Assembly: GCF_009905545.1 (NCBI RefSeq)
Contig: NZ_JAAALB010000041.1
Coordinates: 1 to 56,433, forward strand
DNA from: Cellulophaga sp. BC115SP
GTDB lineage: Bacteria > Bacteroidota > Bacteroidia > Cytophagales > Spirosomataceae
Length of the DNA: 56,433 nucleotides
Direction: 5' to 3'
A program made the translations under genes and the position numbers. Below, one piece after another: positions 17,775 through 28,100 of this stretch (positions are counted from its first letter, which is position 1; each line of letters opens with the position of its first letter). Under the pieces are notes generated by a model. That model was given only the letters and a program-made list of their open reading frames with translations. It was not told where the DNA came from and did not search any database.

Positions 17775-18650
17775 TCAAACACTTAGCCTTCTATTTTTAT
17801 ATTGCCCAGGGGTCATGCCTGTAATAGACTTAAATACTCTTGAAAAATAAGAAACACTTTCAAAACCAGTTTGTGAGGCAATTTCCTCAAAAGACAAATA
17901 CCCTGTAATCATTAGGTACTGTGCCCGCTCAATTCGTTTATCAAGAATATAGGAAATAGGGCGCAAACCTGTTGCTTGAAGGAACAATCGCGAAAAATAA
18001 TCAACGTGCATATTGGCTCTGGACGCCAGCAGGTTTACTGATATTTTTTGAGACATATTAAGCTGAATATAACTTATCGAATCCATGATTTTAGACGGAA
18101 TATCAGAAGTGTTTTTCTCTAAGTCAGGCTCTTTATTCAAGAATTTTGCAATTAATTGATATAAAATCCCCTGTGTTTCGAAATGGCAAGACAATGATTG
18201 TTGATGGTTTAAATCTTGATATTCTTTGTAGTAAATATCTTTCTCATACACCTTGGGGTTGTCAGAACGGTTGATTCCTCTGCCAGGATTTATTTCTAGT
18301 AATCGCTTAAAATTGAAAATATCACCTTCGTTGGCACTTACTCTCATTACTTTTCGCTGATTGGCAAATAAGGACAATCCATTGCCTGATTCCTCAAAAA
18401 ATTGAACAAAGTATTGACTCAGATATTCATCACAACTTAAATCACATACCGTAAAACTTGGAATGAGATACAAATAACCCACTTCCAAATCGACCACACC
18501 TTGCGGGCTAGTAATCTTTCCTTTTCCTTCATCGATAAAATATAGTCTATAATAGGGACTAATCACGGTTTTGTAATTCCATTTTATTCCCAGTTTCACA
18601 TAGTCTACATGCAGCAATGAAAAGAGTTGATTACTTGAAAAACTTCCCAT
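17775..18650 (-). CDS. AraC family regulator with cupin sensor, beside GH29 fucosidase
   Basis: A 291-residue regulator. The N-terminal AraC_binding cupin (about 20-160: YRLYFIDEGKGKI, GYLYLIPSFTVC) should sense a small ligand, and the C-terminal AraC HTH domain (about 190-290: ISVNLLASRANMHVDYFSRLF and FEEIASQTGFESVSYFSRVF) binds DNA. It is divergent from the secreted alpha-L-fucosidase gene. The intergenic region has two copies of AAGTCTGATTTGTAYAA, one near each gene, suggesting it controls both itself and the fucosidase. Confidence 0.92.
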   Translation of the reverse strand: MGSFSSNQLFSLLHVDYVKLGIKWNYKTVISPYYRLYFIDEGKGKITSPQGVVDLEVGYLYLIPSFTVCDLSCDEYLSQYFVQFFEESGNGLSLFANQRKVMRVSANEGDIFNFKRLLEINPGRGINRSDNPKVYEKDIYYKEYQDLNHQQSLSCHFETQGILYQLIAKFLNKEPDLEKNTSDIPSKIMDSISYIQLNMSQKISVNLLASRANMHVDYFSRLFLQATGLRPISYILDKRIERAQYLMITGYLSFEEIASQTGFESVSYFSRVFKSITGMTPGQYKNRRLSV

Positions 18651-18654
18651 AAAT

Positions 18655-18671
18655 AAGTCTGATTTGTATAA
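18655..18671. promoter_or_regulatory. Putative AraC operator, copy 1
   Basis: AAGTCTGATTTGTATAA, four bases from the AraC start codon. It matches copy 2 at 18807 except for one T/C. The match is seen; binding is inferred. Confidence 0.5.
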
Positions 18672-18806
18672 ATTAATCTAATAAAGCGATAGCTATCTTT
18701 TTCACTAAAAAACAATCATTTAAGATTCAATACTAGATAAAATAAAGAATTTTCATAACCTTTTCTATGTAGTTTTATCTAAAAAATGAAGATAGATACT
18801 TCAAAA

Positions 18807-18823
18807 AAGTCTGATTTGTACAA
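18807..18823. promoter_or_regulatory. Putative AraC operator, copy 2, upstream of fucosidase
   Basis: AAGTCTGATTTGTACAA, followed 7 bases later by a half-match GCTGATTTATATAA. It lies about 45 bases before a probable -7 box (TAATTTTG at 18867-18874), a normal activator position for the fucosidase promoter. Confidence 0.5.
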
Positions 18824-18904
18824 TAAAATCGCTGATTTATATAAGAACTAAACTGTCCTTGGCATTTAATTTTGCTTTATCAATTCAATGTATCTTGATA
18901 AACT

Positions 18905-20563
18905 ATGAAAAGACGAGCGCTTTTAAAACAACTTGGTTTAGGCTTTTCAGCTCTTAGCTTGGCGAAGCCGACTTTTGCACAAAATTCTTTTGCAAATTTT
19001 TCAGGAGGTGAAAAAATCGCCACTGGAAGATTTACACCTGATTGGGCTTCTTTAGAGCAATATCAGGTTCCAAAGTGGTTTCAAGATGCCAAATTTGGTA
19101 TGTGGGCGCACTGGGGTCCCCAATGTCAGGCGGAGGCAGGCGATTGGTATGCCAGAGGGATGTATCAAGAGGGCGACTGGCAATATAAATATCATGTAGA
19201 AAAATTTGGGCACCCGTCTAAGTTTGGGTTCAAAGATATTATTCATGAATGGAAAGCCGAAAAATGGAATCCAGATGAGTTGGTGACGCTTTACAAAAAT
19301 ACAGGAGCGAAATATTTTATTGGTATGGCCAATCACCATGACAATTTTGATATGTACGACAGTAAATATCAAAGCCAATGGAACTCTACCAAAATGGGTC
19401 CTAAGAAGGATATTATCGCTGGCTGGGCAAAAGCTGCCAAAGCCAACAATCTTCCTTTTGGCGTAAGTATCCATGCAAGTCATGCTTGGCGATGGTACGA
19501 ATCTGCACAAAGAAGTGATAAAAATGGCGCATTAGCGGGAGTTCCTTACGACGGCAAACTGCGTAAATCTGATGGAAAAGGACAGTGGTGGGAAGGTCTT
19601 GATCCACAAGATCTTTATGCTCAAAATCACGATCTTAGTGAGAATAGTCTTCAGAATGGGGCAATTCACAAACAATGGGAATGGGAAAATGGGGCCAACA
19701 GACCATCAAAAGAATATATTGAAAAGTTCGTAAATCGTACCATTGACCTCATCAATAAATACGACCCTGATTTGTTGTATTTTGATGATACCAAACTTCC
19801 ATTTTGGCCAATTAGTGATGCGGGATTGCGCATCGCAGCCCATCATTACAACATGAGTATCAAGCGTCATGGAGAGTTAAGAGCTGTTATTAATGGTAAA
19901 ATCTTGGATGAAAACGAGCGTAAAGCCATGGTTTGGGATATCGAACGTGGACAAGCTAGTGACATTCAACCTTTTGTTTGGCAGACGGATACCTGTATCG
20001 GAAGCTGGCACTATGATCGTGGCGTTTATAATCGAGATGGCTATAAATCAGCTAAATCTGTCATTCATGCTTTGGTAGATATTGTTAGCAAAAATGGAAA
20101 TTATTTGCTCAACGTACCCGTACGTGGCGATGGAAGCATTGATGAAAAAGAACGTAAAATTGTAGAAGAAATCGGACGTTGGATGGCCGTTAATAGTGGT
20201 AGTATTTATGGAACAAGACCATGGAAAATCTACGGCGAAGGTCCTTCTACTCAAAACGAAGCCAAACTAAACGCACAAGGTTTCAATGAAGGTAAAACAA
20301 AATATACTGCTGAAGATATTCGCTTCAATACTTTGGGAAATACCCTTTTTGCTACGGTAATGGATTGGCCTTCAAATGGAAAAGTGGTTATTAAAAGCTT
20401 AGCTCAAAATAGCCCTTTACATGCACAAACCATCAATAAAGTTGAGTTTTTAGGAAATCAAAATCAGCCTTTGAGTTTCGAAAGACTTTCGGATGGCTTG
20501 CATATCCAATTTCCAGAAAACAAGCCAGTAGATAGCTACGCGAATGTCTTGAAAATTTCTTAG
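18905..20563 (+). CDS. Alpha-L-fucosidase, GH29
   Basis: A 552-residue secreted glycoside hydrolase. The leader MKRRALLKQLGLGFSALSLA is a Tat-like signal. The GH29 catalytic barrel follows (WFQDAKFGMWAHWGPQ, EWKAEKWNPDELVTLYKNTGAKYF, NHHDNFDMYDS, HASHAW). The nucleophile region is YDPDLLYFDDTKLPFW, with Asp294 the likely nucleophile, and a small C-terminal beta domain completes it. It should release terminal alpha-L-fucose from plant or algal glycans outside the cytoplasm. It is likely controlled by the divergent AraC regulator. Confidence 0.93.
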   Translation: MKRRALLKQLGLGFSALSLAKPTFAQNSFANFSGGEKIATGRFTPDWASLEQYQVPKWFQDAKFGMWAHWGPQCQAEAGDWYARGMYQEGDWQYKYHVEKFGHPSKFGFKDIIHEWKAEKWNPDELVTLYKNTGAKYFIGMANHHDNFDMYDSKYQSQWNSTKMGPKKDIIAGWAKAAKANNLPFGVSIHASHAWRWYESAQRSDKNGALAGVPYDGKLRKSDGKGQWWEGLDPQDLYAQNHDLSENSLQNGAIHKQWEWENGANRPSKEYIEKFVNRTIDLINKYDPDLLYFDDTKLPFWPISDAGLRIAAHHYNMSIKRHGELRAVINGKILDENERKAMVWDIERGQASDIQPFVWQTDTCIGSWHYDRGVYNRDGYKSAKSVIHALVDIVSKNGNYLLNVPVRGDGSIDEKERKIVEEIGRWMAVNSGSIYGTRPWKIYGEGPSTQNEAKLNAQGFNEGKTKYTAEDIRFNTLGNTLFATVMDWPSNGKVVIKSLAQNSPLHAQTINKVEFLGNQNQPLSFERLSDGLHIQFPENKPVDSYANVLKIS

Positions 20564-20689
20564 TAAATAGAAATTCAATATTAAAACAACGAATTATAAT
20601 CCTCTTTGTAAATTCAAGTAAAAAGAAGTTAAAAGTATATCAGTTATTGGATTACACTCATAATCAGGAGGATATTACCACAGATAGCA

Positions 20690-20713
20690 GTAGAGACGCA
20701 ATGATTGCGTCTC
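20690..20713. repeat. Dispersed AGACGCAA-type palindrome
   Basis: GTAGAGACGCAATGATTGCG plus TCTC, in the opposite orientation to the copies at 15134 and 20856. Confidence 0.7.
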
Positions 20714-20732
20714 AAGCAGGGTAAAATCTGGG

Positions 20733-20791
20733 AAGGTTTCATCAAAAAAGCGGTCGGAAAATATTTCCGACCGCTTTTTTGATGAAACCTT
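20733..20791. repeat. Long hairpin repeat (28-bp stem), AAGCGGTCGGAAA core
   Basis: An almost uninterrupted 59-nt palindrome: 28-bp perfect stem and a 3-base loop, with the shared core TCAAAAAAGCGGTCGGAAA also found at 44828. It is flanked on both sides by AGACGCAA palindromes. No gene is supported in 20564-20946. Confidence 0.8.
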
Positions 20792-20855
20792 GGAGAATCT
20801 TAAAATTCGGGATGGCTCATGTTTTTGATCCTATATTTCAGAATGACACCTTTTC

Positions 20856-20880
20856 AGACGCAAAGCATTGCGTCTCTACT
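20856..20880. repeat. Dispersed AGACGCAA-type palindrome
   Basis: AGACGCAAAGCATTGCGTCT followed by CTACT, the best-preserved copy in the window. Confidence 0.7.
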
Positions 20881-20946
20881 AATAAAATTCATATTTAAAA
20901 TAATCACTAAATTAAGAATGACTCTATTTTACCGTTTCATTTTGAT

Positions 20947-22146
20947 TTATGAAACCGAGGGATGTAATTTTCCGATTCTAACCGTTGTGAGCAACAACAT
21001 CACAAAAGTTCCCATCGAAAAATAGCCTAAAGCTAAGTCTGGTTGAGTAGCAGGATGTAGCATATTTACGACACCATAACTTAAACCCGAAGTCAGAATA
21101 AAGGCGACTCCTCCAGTAAATCCACCCGAAACGCCCGCAATTTTAGAAAAACGACTCAGACAATACGTAAAGTAATTGTTAAAGGTAAAGCCAGCCGCTA
21201 AGTGTATAAAAAAGGCAAACACAAGCAGAGTCCAAAGGTTTTGCAGCCATTGAGAAGAAATATACATCGCCAAAATCAAGGTAGTTTGTAACAAACTTGC
21301 TAATTGTATCTTGGGTAAAAATGGTTTATTCATCAAAGCTCGTCCCAAAAAACCACCCAACATCCATGCTATTCCCATAATCAAGGAAGCATATCCAACA
21401 GTCACAGGCGTATATCCCAACTGGTGCTCAATGATAAAAGGTGCACTTAGGTTGAAAAGAAAAATCATTCCGTAACTAAGTCCCACAACCAACAGACCTA
21501 AAAAGAAATCAGGAGTTGCTATCATTTCTTTAAAATTACCTAGCAAATTACGACCATTGAATGCTGTCTTTTTACGAATAGTTTCTCCCGAAAACAAAAA
21601 CTCTAACACACCTATCACACCGCTATATACTGCCAATAAATAAAAATTAGATTGCCAGCCAAAATGTTCTTGTAAATAGCCCCCAATAAAAGGGGCCACA
21701 ATCGGACCAGCCGACCACACGATGGTCATTAGACTCAAATATTGTCTTCTTTCTTCGCCCTCATATACGTCTACAAAAAATGCTCGCTTGGCAACAATCG
21801 CAAAAGCTGAGAGAATTCCCTGCACAACACGCATTGCATAAATCATGTATATATCTGTGCTTATGGCAGTTACCCAAAAAGATATCATAAACAAAAACAA
21901 CGATAGCGTCGACAACTTATAACGCCCGAAAGCATCGAGAATACTTCCTACAAAAAACTGTGCAATAGCATAGCTACCTAAATAAAGGGATAATGTCAGT
22001 TGAATACTGTTTTCTGCCTGACCAAAATATTTTGCCATATAGGGCATCGAAGGCAAGTATATATCCGTTGCCAAACCCGACATTGGTATTACCGCAAATG
22101 CTAACAAAGTAGCAATAACTCTATTTTTTTCCTGAACCGCTTTCAT
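20947..22146 (-). CDS. MFS multidrug exporter, Bcr/CflA type
   Basis: A 399-residue inner-membrane transporter with about twelve hydrophobic segments. The Bcr/CflA drug:H+ antiporter pattern is seen in the first helix (AVIPMSGLATDIYLPSMP) and loop 2-3 (GSILDAFGRYKLSTLSL). It should export a drug-like or sugar-like compound. The upstream AraC gene on the same strand and an exact 18-base repeat present upstream of both (22294 and 23209) suggest shared control. Confidence 0.92.
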   Translation of the reverse strand: MKAVQEKNRVIATLLAFAVIPMSGLATDIYLPSMPYMAKYFGQAENSIQLTLSLYLGSYAIAQFFVGSILDAFGRYKLSTLSLFLFMISFWVTAISTDIYMIYAMRVVQGILSAFAIVAKRAFFVDVYEGEERRQYLSLMTIVWSAGPIVAPFIGGYLQEHFGWQSNFYLLAVYSGVIGVLEFLFSGETIRKKTAFNGRNLLGNFKEMIATPDFFLGLLVVGLSYGMIFLFNLSAPFIIEHQLGYTPVTVGYASLIMGIAWMLGGFLGRALMNKPFLPKIQLASLLQTTLILAMYISSQWLQNLWTLLVFAFFIHLAAGFTFNNYFTYCLSRFSKIAGVSGGFTGGVAFILTSGLSYGVVNMLHPATQPDLALGYFSMGTFVMLLLTTVRIGKLHPSVS

Positions 22147-22305
22147 ATTTCAAAGGAGTTAAATAGAGGCATCAGTTGTTAGGCAAGGAGTTTAAATATT
22201 CAAATAAAAACTAATGCCTATACCCTAATCCCTCTTTATTACTCCACAAAATTATAGGACAAAAAGAAGGCTACAAAAGAAGATTCAAACAAGAAATTAT
22301 AAAAT
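22147..22305. promoter_or_regulatory. MFS promoter region with repeated ATTCAAACAAG boxes
   Basis: Between the MFS start and the end of the AraC gene lie two ATTCAAACAAG boxes (22283 and 22304). The second is part of AAATTATAAAATTCAAAC at 22294-22311, which overlaps the AraC stop codon and recurs exactly at 23209-23226 just upstream of the AraC start. Confidence 0.5.
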
Positions 22306-23202
22306 TCAAACAAGTTCTAATTTTCTTAACTCTTTTGGTTTGTTCCCTGTAGCTTTTCTATAAAAATTGTTGAAGTAAGCAGGATATTCAAATCCCAAAC
22401 AATAAGCTATTTCGGCAATAGCCCAATCGGTATAAGTCAATAATTGGTTGGCTTCCAACACAATCCTGTGGGCAATATGCTCAGTTGTGGTTTTTCCTGT
22501 AATAGTTTTTACTGCACGATTCAAATGATTAACATGTAGGTTCAATGTATCGGCAAAGTCCTTAGCGGTGGTCAACTGCAATTGATTTTGCATAGAATCA
22601 ATAGGAAATTGACTCTCTAATACATCAAAAAATTGCTGAGTAATGCGAGCATTAGCATTTACAGGAACTTCTTGTTGGGATTGATTAAAGGACTTTAAAG
22701 CATAATGAACAATCAAATGCAAATAATTTCGCATAATATCCTGTTTATAAGCATAGTTACCCAAACTTTCGCATTTCATTTTTTGAAATAAGTCTGATAT
22801 TTCTCCAACACTTTTTTCATCAATAAAATATACTTTTTCAGTATTCATTTGAAACATTGGCAACTCTGTCAACAAATTGTCTCGTTGATGAATAAAGGCT
22901 TCATTAAAAATACAAAACCAACCTTGTTGTAAATCAGATATTGATTGCCAATAATAGGGCAGTGTTGGGTTACTAAACAAAAGTGCTGGCTTATCGATAT
23001 ATATCGTTTTGTCAGCATATTCAACACGACCCTCTCCTATTACAAGCGTTACTTTATAATAATCTCTACGAGAATATGGTAATAGATTTTTACAATCCCC
23101 TCTTTCAAAAACATTGATATGAGGCGTATTATGACTAATAGATTCCCTTGGTTGAATCTCTAGCCTCTGATAAAATTCTTGTAAATTCTCCGTTACTTTC
23201 AT
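22306..23202 (-). CDS. AraC family transcriptional regulator
   Basis: A 298-residue regulator: N-terminal cupin-like sensor (about 20-170, KVTLVIGEGRVEYADKTIYID, PALLFSNPTLPYYWQS) and C-terminal AraC HTH domain (about 195-295, AKDFADTLNLHVNHLNRAVK and AIAEIAYCLGFEYPAYFNNFY). It lies upstream of the MFS exporter on the same strand and divergent from the GH51 arabinofuranosidase. The repeated 18-mer near its start and near the MFS promoter is a candidate binding site. Confidence 0.92.
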   Translation of the reverse strand: MKVTENLQEFYQRLEIQPRESISHNTPHINVFERGDCKNLLPYSRRDYYKVTLVIGEGRVEYADKTIYIDKPALLFSNPTLPYYWQSISDLQQGWFCIFNEAFIHQRDNLLTELPMFQMNTEKVYFIDEKSVGEISDLFQKMKCESLGNYAYKQDIMRNYLHLIVHYALKSFNQSQQEVPVNANARITQQFFDVLESQFPIDSMQNQLQLTTAKDFADTLNLHVNHLNRAVKTITGKTTTEHIAHRIVLEANQLLTYTDWAIAEIAYCLGFEYPAYFNNFYRKATGNKPKELRKLELV

Positions 23203-23208
23203 ATCAAT

Positions 23209-23226
23209 AAATTATAAAATTCAAAC
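23209..23226. promoter_or_regulatory. Putative operator AAATTATAAAATTCAAAC
   Basis: An exact 18-base match to 22294-22311, located 7 bases upstream of the AraC start codon in the intergenic region shared with the GH51 gene. Confidence 0.5.
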
Positions 23227-23387
23227 TATTCACTTTTGTGTCTATTTGTACAAAATGTATTTTTTCAAGAACAAGTTCCTCAATACAGACAGTTCTTTAG
23301 AATTTAATCTTTAATTTTATCAGGTTCGTTTCTCACAACAGAAATAGACTCTTTTACGGTATTCACTCATTTTCTATCTAAACATTT

Positions 23388-24953
23388 ATGCAATCTCCCA
23401 ACCGTCGTACCTTTTTGCGTCAATCCAGCAGTTTAGCATTAGCGAGCCTGCTTCCTTCTTCTATTTACCAAGGAATGCCTTTTGCTAAAACAGTTAAAGC
23501 CAAAGTTCATGTCAATTTTGAAAAACCAATCGGTAAAATAGAACCTGAAATTTATGGACAATTCATCGAATATCTCGGTCGAGCCATCACAGGTGGAGTT
23601 GTTGATGCTAAAACTAGTCAAGTAAGAAAAGATGTTTTAGAAAAAATCAAAAGACTACAAACACCTCTTTTGAGATTTCCAGGAGGAACTGTTACTAAAA
23701 TTTACCATTGGCAAGACGGTATAGGCCCCAAAAATCTGCGTCCTATTCGACCAAACCTCATTTGGGGTGGCGAAGAAAGCAACCAATTTGGTACCAATGA
23801 GTTTATCGATTATTGTCGGACGCTCAAAACTGACCCATTTTTGGTGGTCAATATGAATACTGGTACACCAGAAGAAGCCTCCAACTGGGTCGAATACTGT
23901 AATGGTTCTGGAAATACTTCGTTTGCAAGTCTTCGTAAAAAACATGGTTATCCTCAGGCTCACAAGGTAAAATATTGGGGATTGGGAAATGAGGAAAGTG
24001 CTGTACCAGATACTGGACGTTTGCAAGACCCCAATAAATATGTAGAAATTGCTTGGCAATATGCCAAATTAATGAAACTGCAAGACCCTAACATTTCACT
24101 AGTTTTGGCAGGAGGAGATACCAAATGGAACGAAATTCTCCTTAAGGAACTCCATCCTATTGCTGATTATATCTCTTTGCATTATTACGCCAATTCAAAG
24201 AAAGGTCAACCTGCATCGCTCTTTGCTCATATTGCTACTTTTGAAAAAGAAATAGTCGCTACCAAAAAGCAGATTCATGATTTAGCACCAGAAAAAGTAG
24301 AGAATTTTAATCGTTGGTATCGTTTTCCTCCTCGTAAAAAGGCTTTAAAAATTGCCTTAGACGAATGGGGGATTTGGGAAAATGAAGGAAAAGGTGCTTA
24401 CAATCTTGAAGTAACGTATCAATGGTTTCATGCCTTAGGGGTTGCAGGCTTTCTGAATATATTCCAACGTCAAGCAGATATTGTGGGAATGGCTACTTGG
24501 GCGCAAACCGTCAATGTGCTAGCACCTATTATGACGAATGAAAAAGAATCTATCTGTCAAACTGTTTTCTATCCACTCGAACTTTATCGTAAATATTGCA
24601 AAGGAACAAGTATTACAACTGAAGTCGAAAGTCCAGCATTGGAACAATCGGGCGCTGAAAACCTTGGGATATTGGACACCTCTGCGAGCTATGATGAAGA
24701 TAATAAAACGCTAACGCTCGCTATTGTAAACCGTCATCCTGATTTGGCAGTGGAAACAGAAATTGATTTCCCTGTAGCCAAAAGTTTGAAAATATTCGAG
24801 AAACATGAGCTTACAGCTTCCTCATATACGGCAGCCAATACCCTTGAAAAACCTTCTCAGAATGTGGTAAATTATCAACATCAAAATATCAATGCAGCTA
24901 TTTCAAGTATTACCCTAGCTCCTGCTTCTATCACACTCTTGAGATTTAAGTAA
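23388..24953 (+). CDS. Alpha-L-arabinofuranosidase, GH51
   Basis: A 521-residue secreted hydrolase. The leader QSPNRRTFLRQSSSLALASLL is a twin-arginine signal. GH51 hallmarks are EIYGQFIEYLGRAITGGV, LRFPGGTVTKIYHW, the acid/base Glu202 in GLGNEES and the nucleophile Glu326 in ALDEWGIW. It ends with the C-terminal beta domain (NRHPDLAVETEI). It should release alpha-L-arabinofuranosyl residues from arabinan or arabinoxylan oligomers. Together with the GH29 gene and the SusCD locus it points to plant- or algal-glycan use. It is divergent from an AraC regulator. Confidence 0.94.
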   Translation: MQSPNRRTFLRQSSSLALASLLPSSIYQGMPFAKTVKAKVHVNFEKPIGKIEPEIYGQFIEYLGRAITGGVVDAKTSQVRKDVLEKIKRLQTPLLRFPGGTVTKIYHWQDGIGPKNLRPIRPNLIWGGEESNQFGTNEFIDYCRTLKTDPFLVVNMNTGTPEEASNWVEYCNGSGNTSFASLRKKHGYPQAHKVKYWGLGNEESAVPDTGRLQDPNKYVEIAWQYAKLMKLQDPNISLVLAGGDTKWNEILLKELHPIADYISLHYYANSKKGQPASLFAHIATFEKEIVATKKQIHDLAPEKVENFNRWYRFPPRKKALKIALDEWGIWENEGKGAYNLEVTYQWFHALGVAGFLNIFQRQADIVGMATWAQTVNVLAPIMTNEKESICQTVFYPLELYRKYCKGTSITTEVESPALEQSGAENLGILDTSASYDEDNKTLTLAIVNRHPDLAVETEIDFPVAKSLKIFEKHELTASSYTAANTLEKPSQNVVNYQHQNINAAISSITLAPASITLLRFK

Positions 24954-24981
24954 ATAATGTAGTATTTGTTTTTACTCAGAA

Positions 24982-25004
24982 AGGCAATACGTTCGGTATT
25001 GCCT
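24982..25004 (+). terminator. Hairpin after GH51
   Basis: AGGCAATAC and GTATTGCCT form a 9-bp stem with a 5-base loop 28 bases after the stop. The T tract is weak, so termination is probable rather than certain. Confidence 0.5.
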
Positions 25005-25043
25005 AATCTATAGATTTTCTTAGGGATTCAGTTTTAAAAACCC

Positions 25044-25051
25044 TAAATTTG
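25044..25051 (+). promoter_or_regulatory. Probable -7 box of purL
   Basis: TAAATTTG, matching TAnnTTTG, 91 bases before the purL start codon. Confidence 0.45.
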
Positions 25052-25141
25052 CACTTTCTTAAGTAATTCGGCTGTTTTATGTAATTTTTCTGACTCAAAA
25101 TTACCGAATTAGGCACAATCAACTATCAATTTGCTATCATC

Positions 25142-28100
25142 ATGATTCATTTCTTCGGAAGTCACTCTGGTAATGTTTTTGCTGTCCAAGCTCAATCTGC
25201 TATCGCAGAAGAAGATATTCAAAAACTAGTGTGGCTTTTCAACAGTTCAAGAGACCATCGTTTCACTGTCATCAATCAAGAGGATGCTTCGTTAGAGGCG
25301 GTTTTTGTAGGTCCACGTGCCGCTATGATTACTCCATGGAGTACCAATGCTGTGGAAATTACCCAAAACATGGGTATTCAGGGAATTATCCGTATAGAGG
25401 AGTTTGCTCAGGTAGCCGAAGATTTTACGGACTTCGACCCAATGTTATCGCAAAAGTACACAAGCTTAAACCAAGCTATTTACACGATAAAAATTCAGCC
25501 TGAACCTATTCTCGAAATCGACGATATTGCAGCCTACAACAAACAAGAAGGACTTGCATTAAGTCAGGAAGAAATCGACTATCTGAATGGTCTTTCAGAA
25601 AAATTAGGCCGCAAATTGACAGATTCTGAAGTGTTTGGTTTCTCTCAGGTAAACTCTGAACACTGTCGTCACAAAATCTTCAATGGTACTTTTATCATCG
25701 ACGGTGAAGAAAAACCAAGCTCTCTTTTCAAGCTCATCAAGAAAACTTCCGAAACGAATCCAAACGACATCGTTTCTGCTTATAAAGACAACGTTGCTTT
25801 TATCAAAGGTCCTCGCGTTACTCAATTTGCTCCAAAATCTGCTGACAAACCTGACTTTTACGACGAAAAAGAATTCGATTCTGTTATTTCGGTAAAAGCA
25901 GAAACTCACAACTTCCCAACGACAGTTGAGCCATTCAACGGTGCAGCAACAGGTTCGGGTGGCGAAATTCGTGACCGTTTGGCTGGTGGACAAGGTTCGT
26001 TGCCTTTGGCAGGTACTGCGGTTTATATGACTTCGTACTCTCGCTTAGAAGAAACTCGTGCTTGGGAAAAAGGCATGAACGAACGTGACTGGTTATATCA
26101 AATACCTATGGATATCTTAATCAAAGCGTCTAACGGTGCTTCTGATTTTGGTAACAAGTTTGGTCAACCTTTGATTACAGGTTCTGTTTTGACGTTTGAA
26201 CACGAAGAAGAAGCTCGCAAATTAGGTTTCGATAAAGTAATCATGTTGGCTGGTGGTATTGGTTATGGCAAAGAAAGTCAAGCCAAAAAACAAAAGCCAT
26301 CGGTTGGCGATAAAGTAGTGGTATTGGGTGGTGAAAACTACCGTATTGGTATGGGTGGTGCAGCGGTATCATCTGCTGACACGGGCGCATTTGGTTCAGG
26401 TATTGAATTAAATGCGATTCAACGTTCAAACCCAGAAATGCAAAAACGTGCTGCCAATGCGATTAGAGGTTTGGTAGAATCTGACGAAAACCCAATCGTT
26501 TCTATCCACGACCACGGTGCTGGTGGACACCTTAACTGTTTGTCAGAATTGGTAGAAGAAACAGGCGGTTTGATTGATTTAGACAAATTGCCAGTTGGTG
26601 ACCCAACGCTTTCAGCAAAAGAAATCATCGGTAACGAATCACAAGAACGTATGGGCTTGGTGATTGGTGAAAAAGATATAGCAACTCTTCAACGTGTAGC
26701 AGAGCGTGAGCGCTCACCAATGTATACGGTAGGTGATATTACAGGCAACAACCGTTTTACTTTCCAATCAAAATCTACAGGTGCAAAACCAATGGATTTT
26801 GCGATTTCGGAAATGTTTGGAAGCTCGCCTAAAATTGTGATGGAAGACAAAACCATTGAGCGCAATTACGCAGGTTTGTCTTACGCTGAAACAGAAATCC
26901 CAACCTATTTGAATCAAGTATTACAGTTAGAAGCTGTAGCTTGTAAAGATTGGTTGACCAATAAAGTTGACCGTTGTGTGGGCGGACGTGTTGCGAAACA
27001 ACAATGCGCTGGTCCATTACAATTGCCTTTGAACAACGTAGGCGTAATGGCCTTGGATTTCAAAGGAAAAGATGGTATCGCCACTTCGGTGGGACACTCG
27101 CCAGTAGCAGCTATTGTTGACCCAGCAGCGGGTTCTCGTACTGCCATTGCAGAAGCATTGTCAAACATCGTTTTTGCACCATTGAAGGACGGTTTAAAAT
27201 CGGTTTCATTGTCAGCCAACTGGATGTGGGCTTGTAAAAATGCAGGTGAAGATGCACGTTTATATGAAGCCGTAAAAGCTTGTTCAGACTTTGCGATTGA
27301 ATTAGGAATCAATATTCCGACAGGAAAAGATTCACTTTCGATGAAGCAAAAATATCCAAACGATGAAGTAATCGCCCCAGGTACAGTCATTATCTCAGCG
27401 GGTGCTCATTGTTCTGACATCAACAAAGTAGTTGAGCCAGTTTTACAACGTAATGGAGGTGCTATTTACTATTTGAATTTATCGAAAGATAACTTCAAAT
27501 TGGGCGGTAGTTCTTTTGCCCAAATCTTGAACAAAGTAGGAACCGAAGTTCCAACGATTCAAGATGCAGCGTATTTCAAAACGGCATTTGATACTTTCCA
27601 AGACTTAATCAAAGCAGGCAAAATCGAAGCAGGTCACGACATCGGTAGCGGTGGTTTGATTACGACTTTATTAGAAATGTGTTTCGCAGATGTAAACCTT
27701 GGAGCAAATATCGACCTTTCAGGTTTAGGTGAAAACGATACCGTAAAAGCTTTGTTCAACGAAAATATTGCCTTGGTATTCCAAGCAGACGCTTCAGTTG
27801 AGTCAGCTTTTGCAGCAAACAATATTTCGATCATTAAAATTGGTGAAGTAGTAGAAGGAAATACAGTTTCTGTAAAAAATAATGATACGTCATTTGATTT
27901 CTCAGTTGCTGACCTAAGAGATGTATGGTACAAAACTTCATTCCTTTTAGATTCAAAACAATCTAAAAACGGAACGGCTTTAGACCGCTATACCAACTAC
28001 AAAAACCAACCGTTGGCATACACATTCCCTTCACAGTTCACAGGAAAATTAACTGACCATCGTGCGATTTCAACTCGTCCAAAAGCAGCAATTATTCGTG

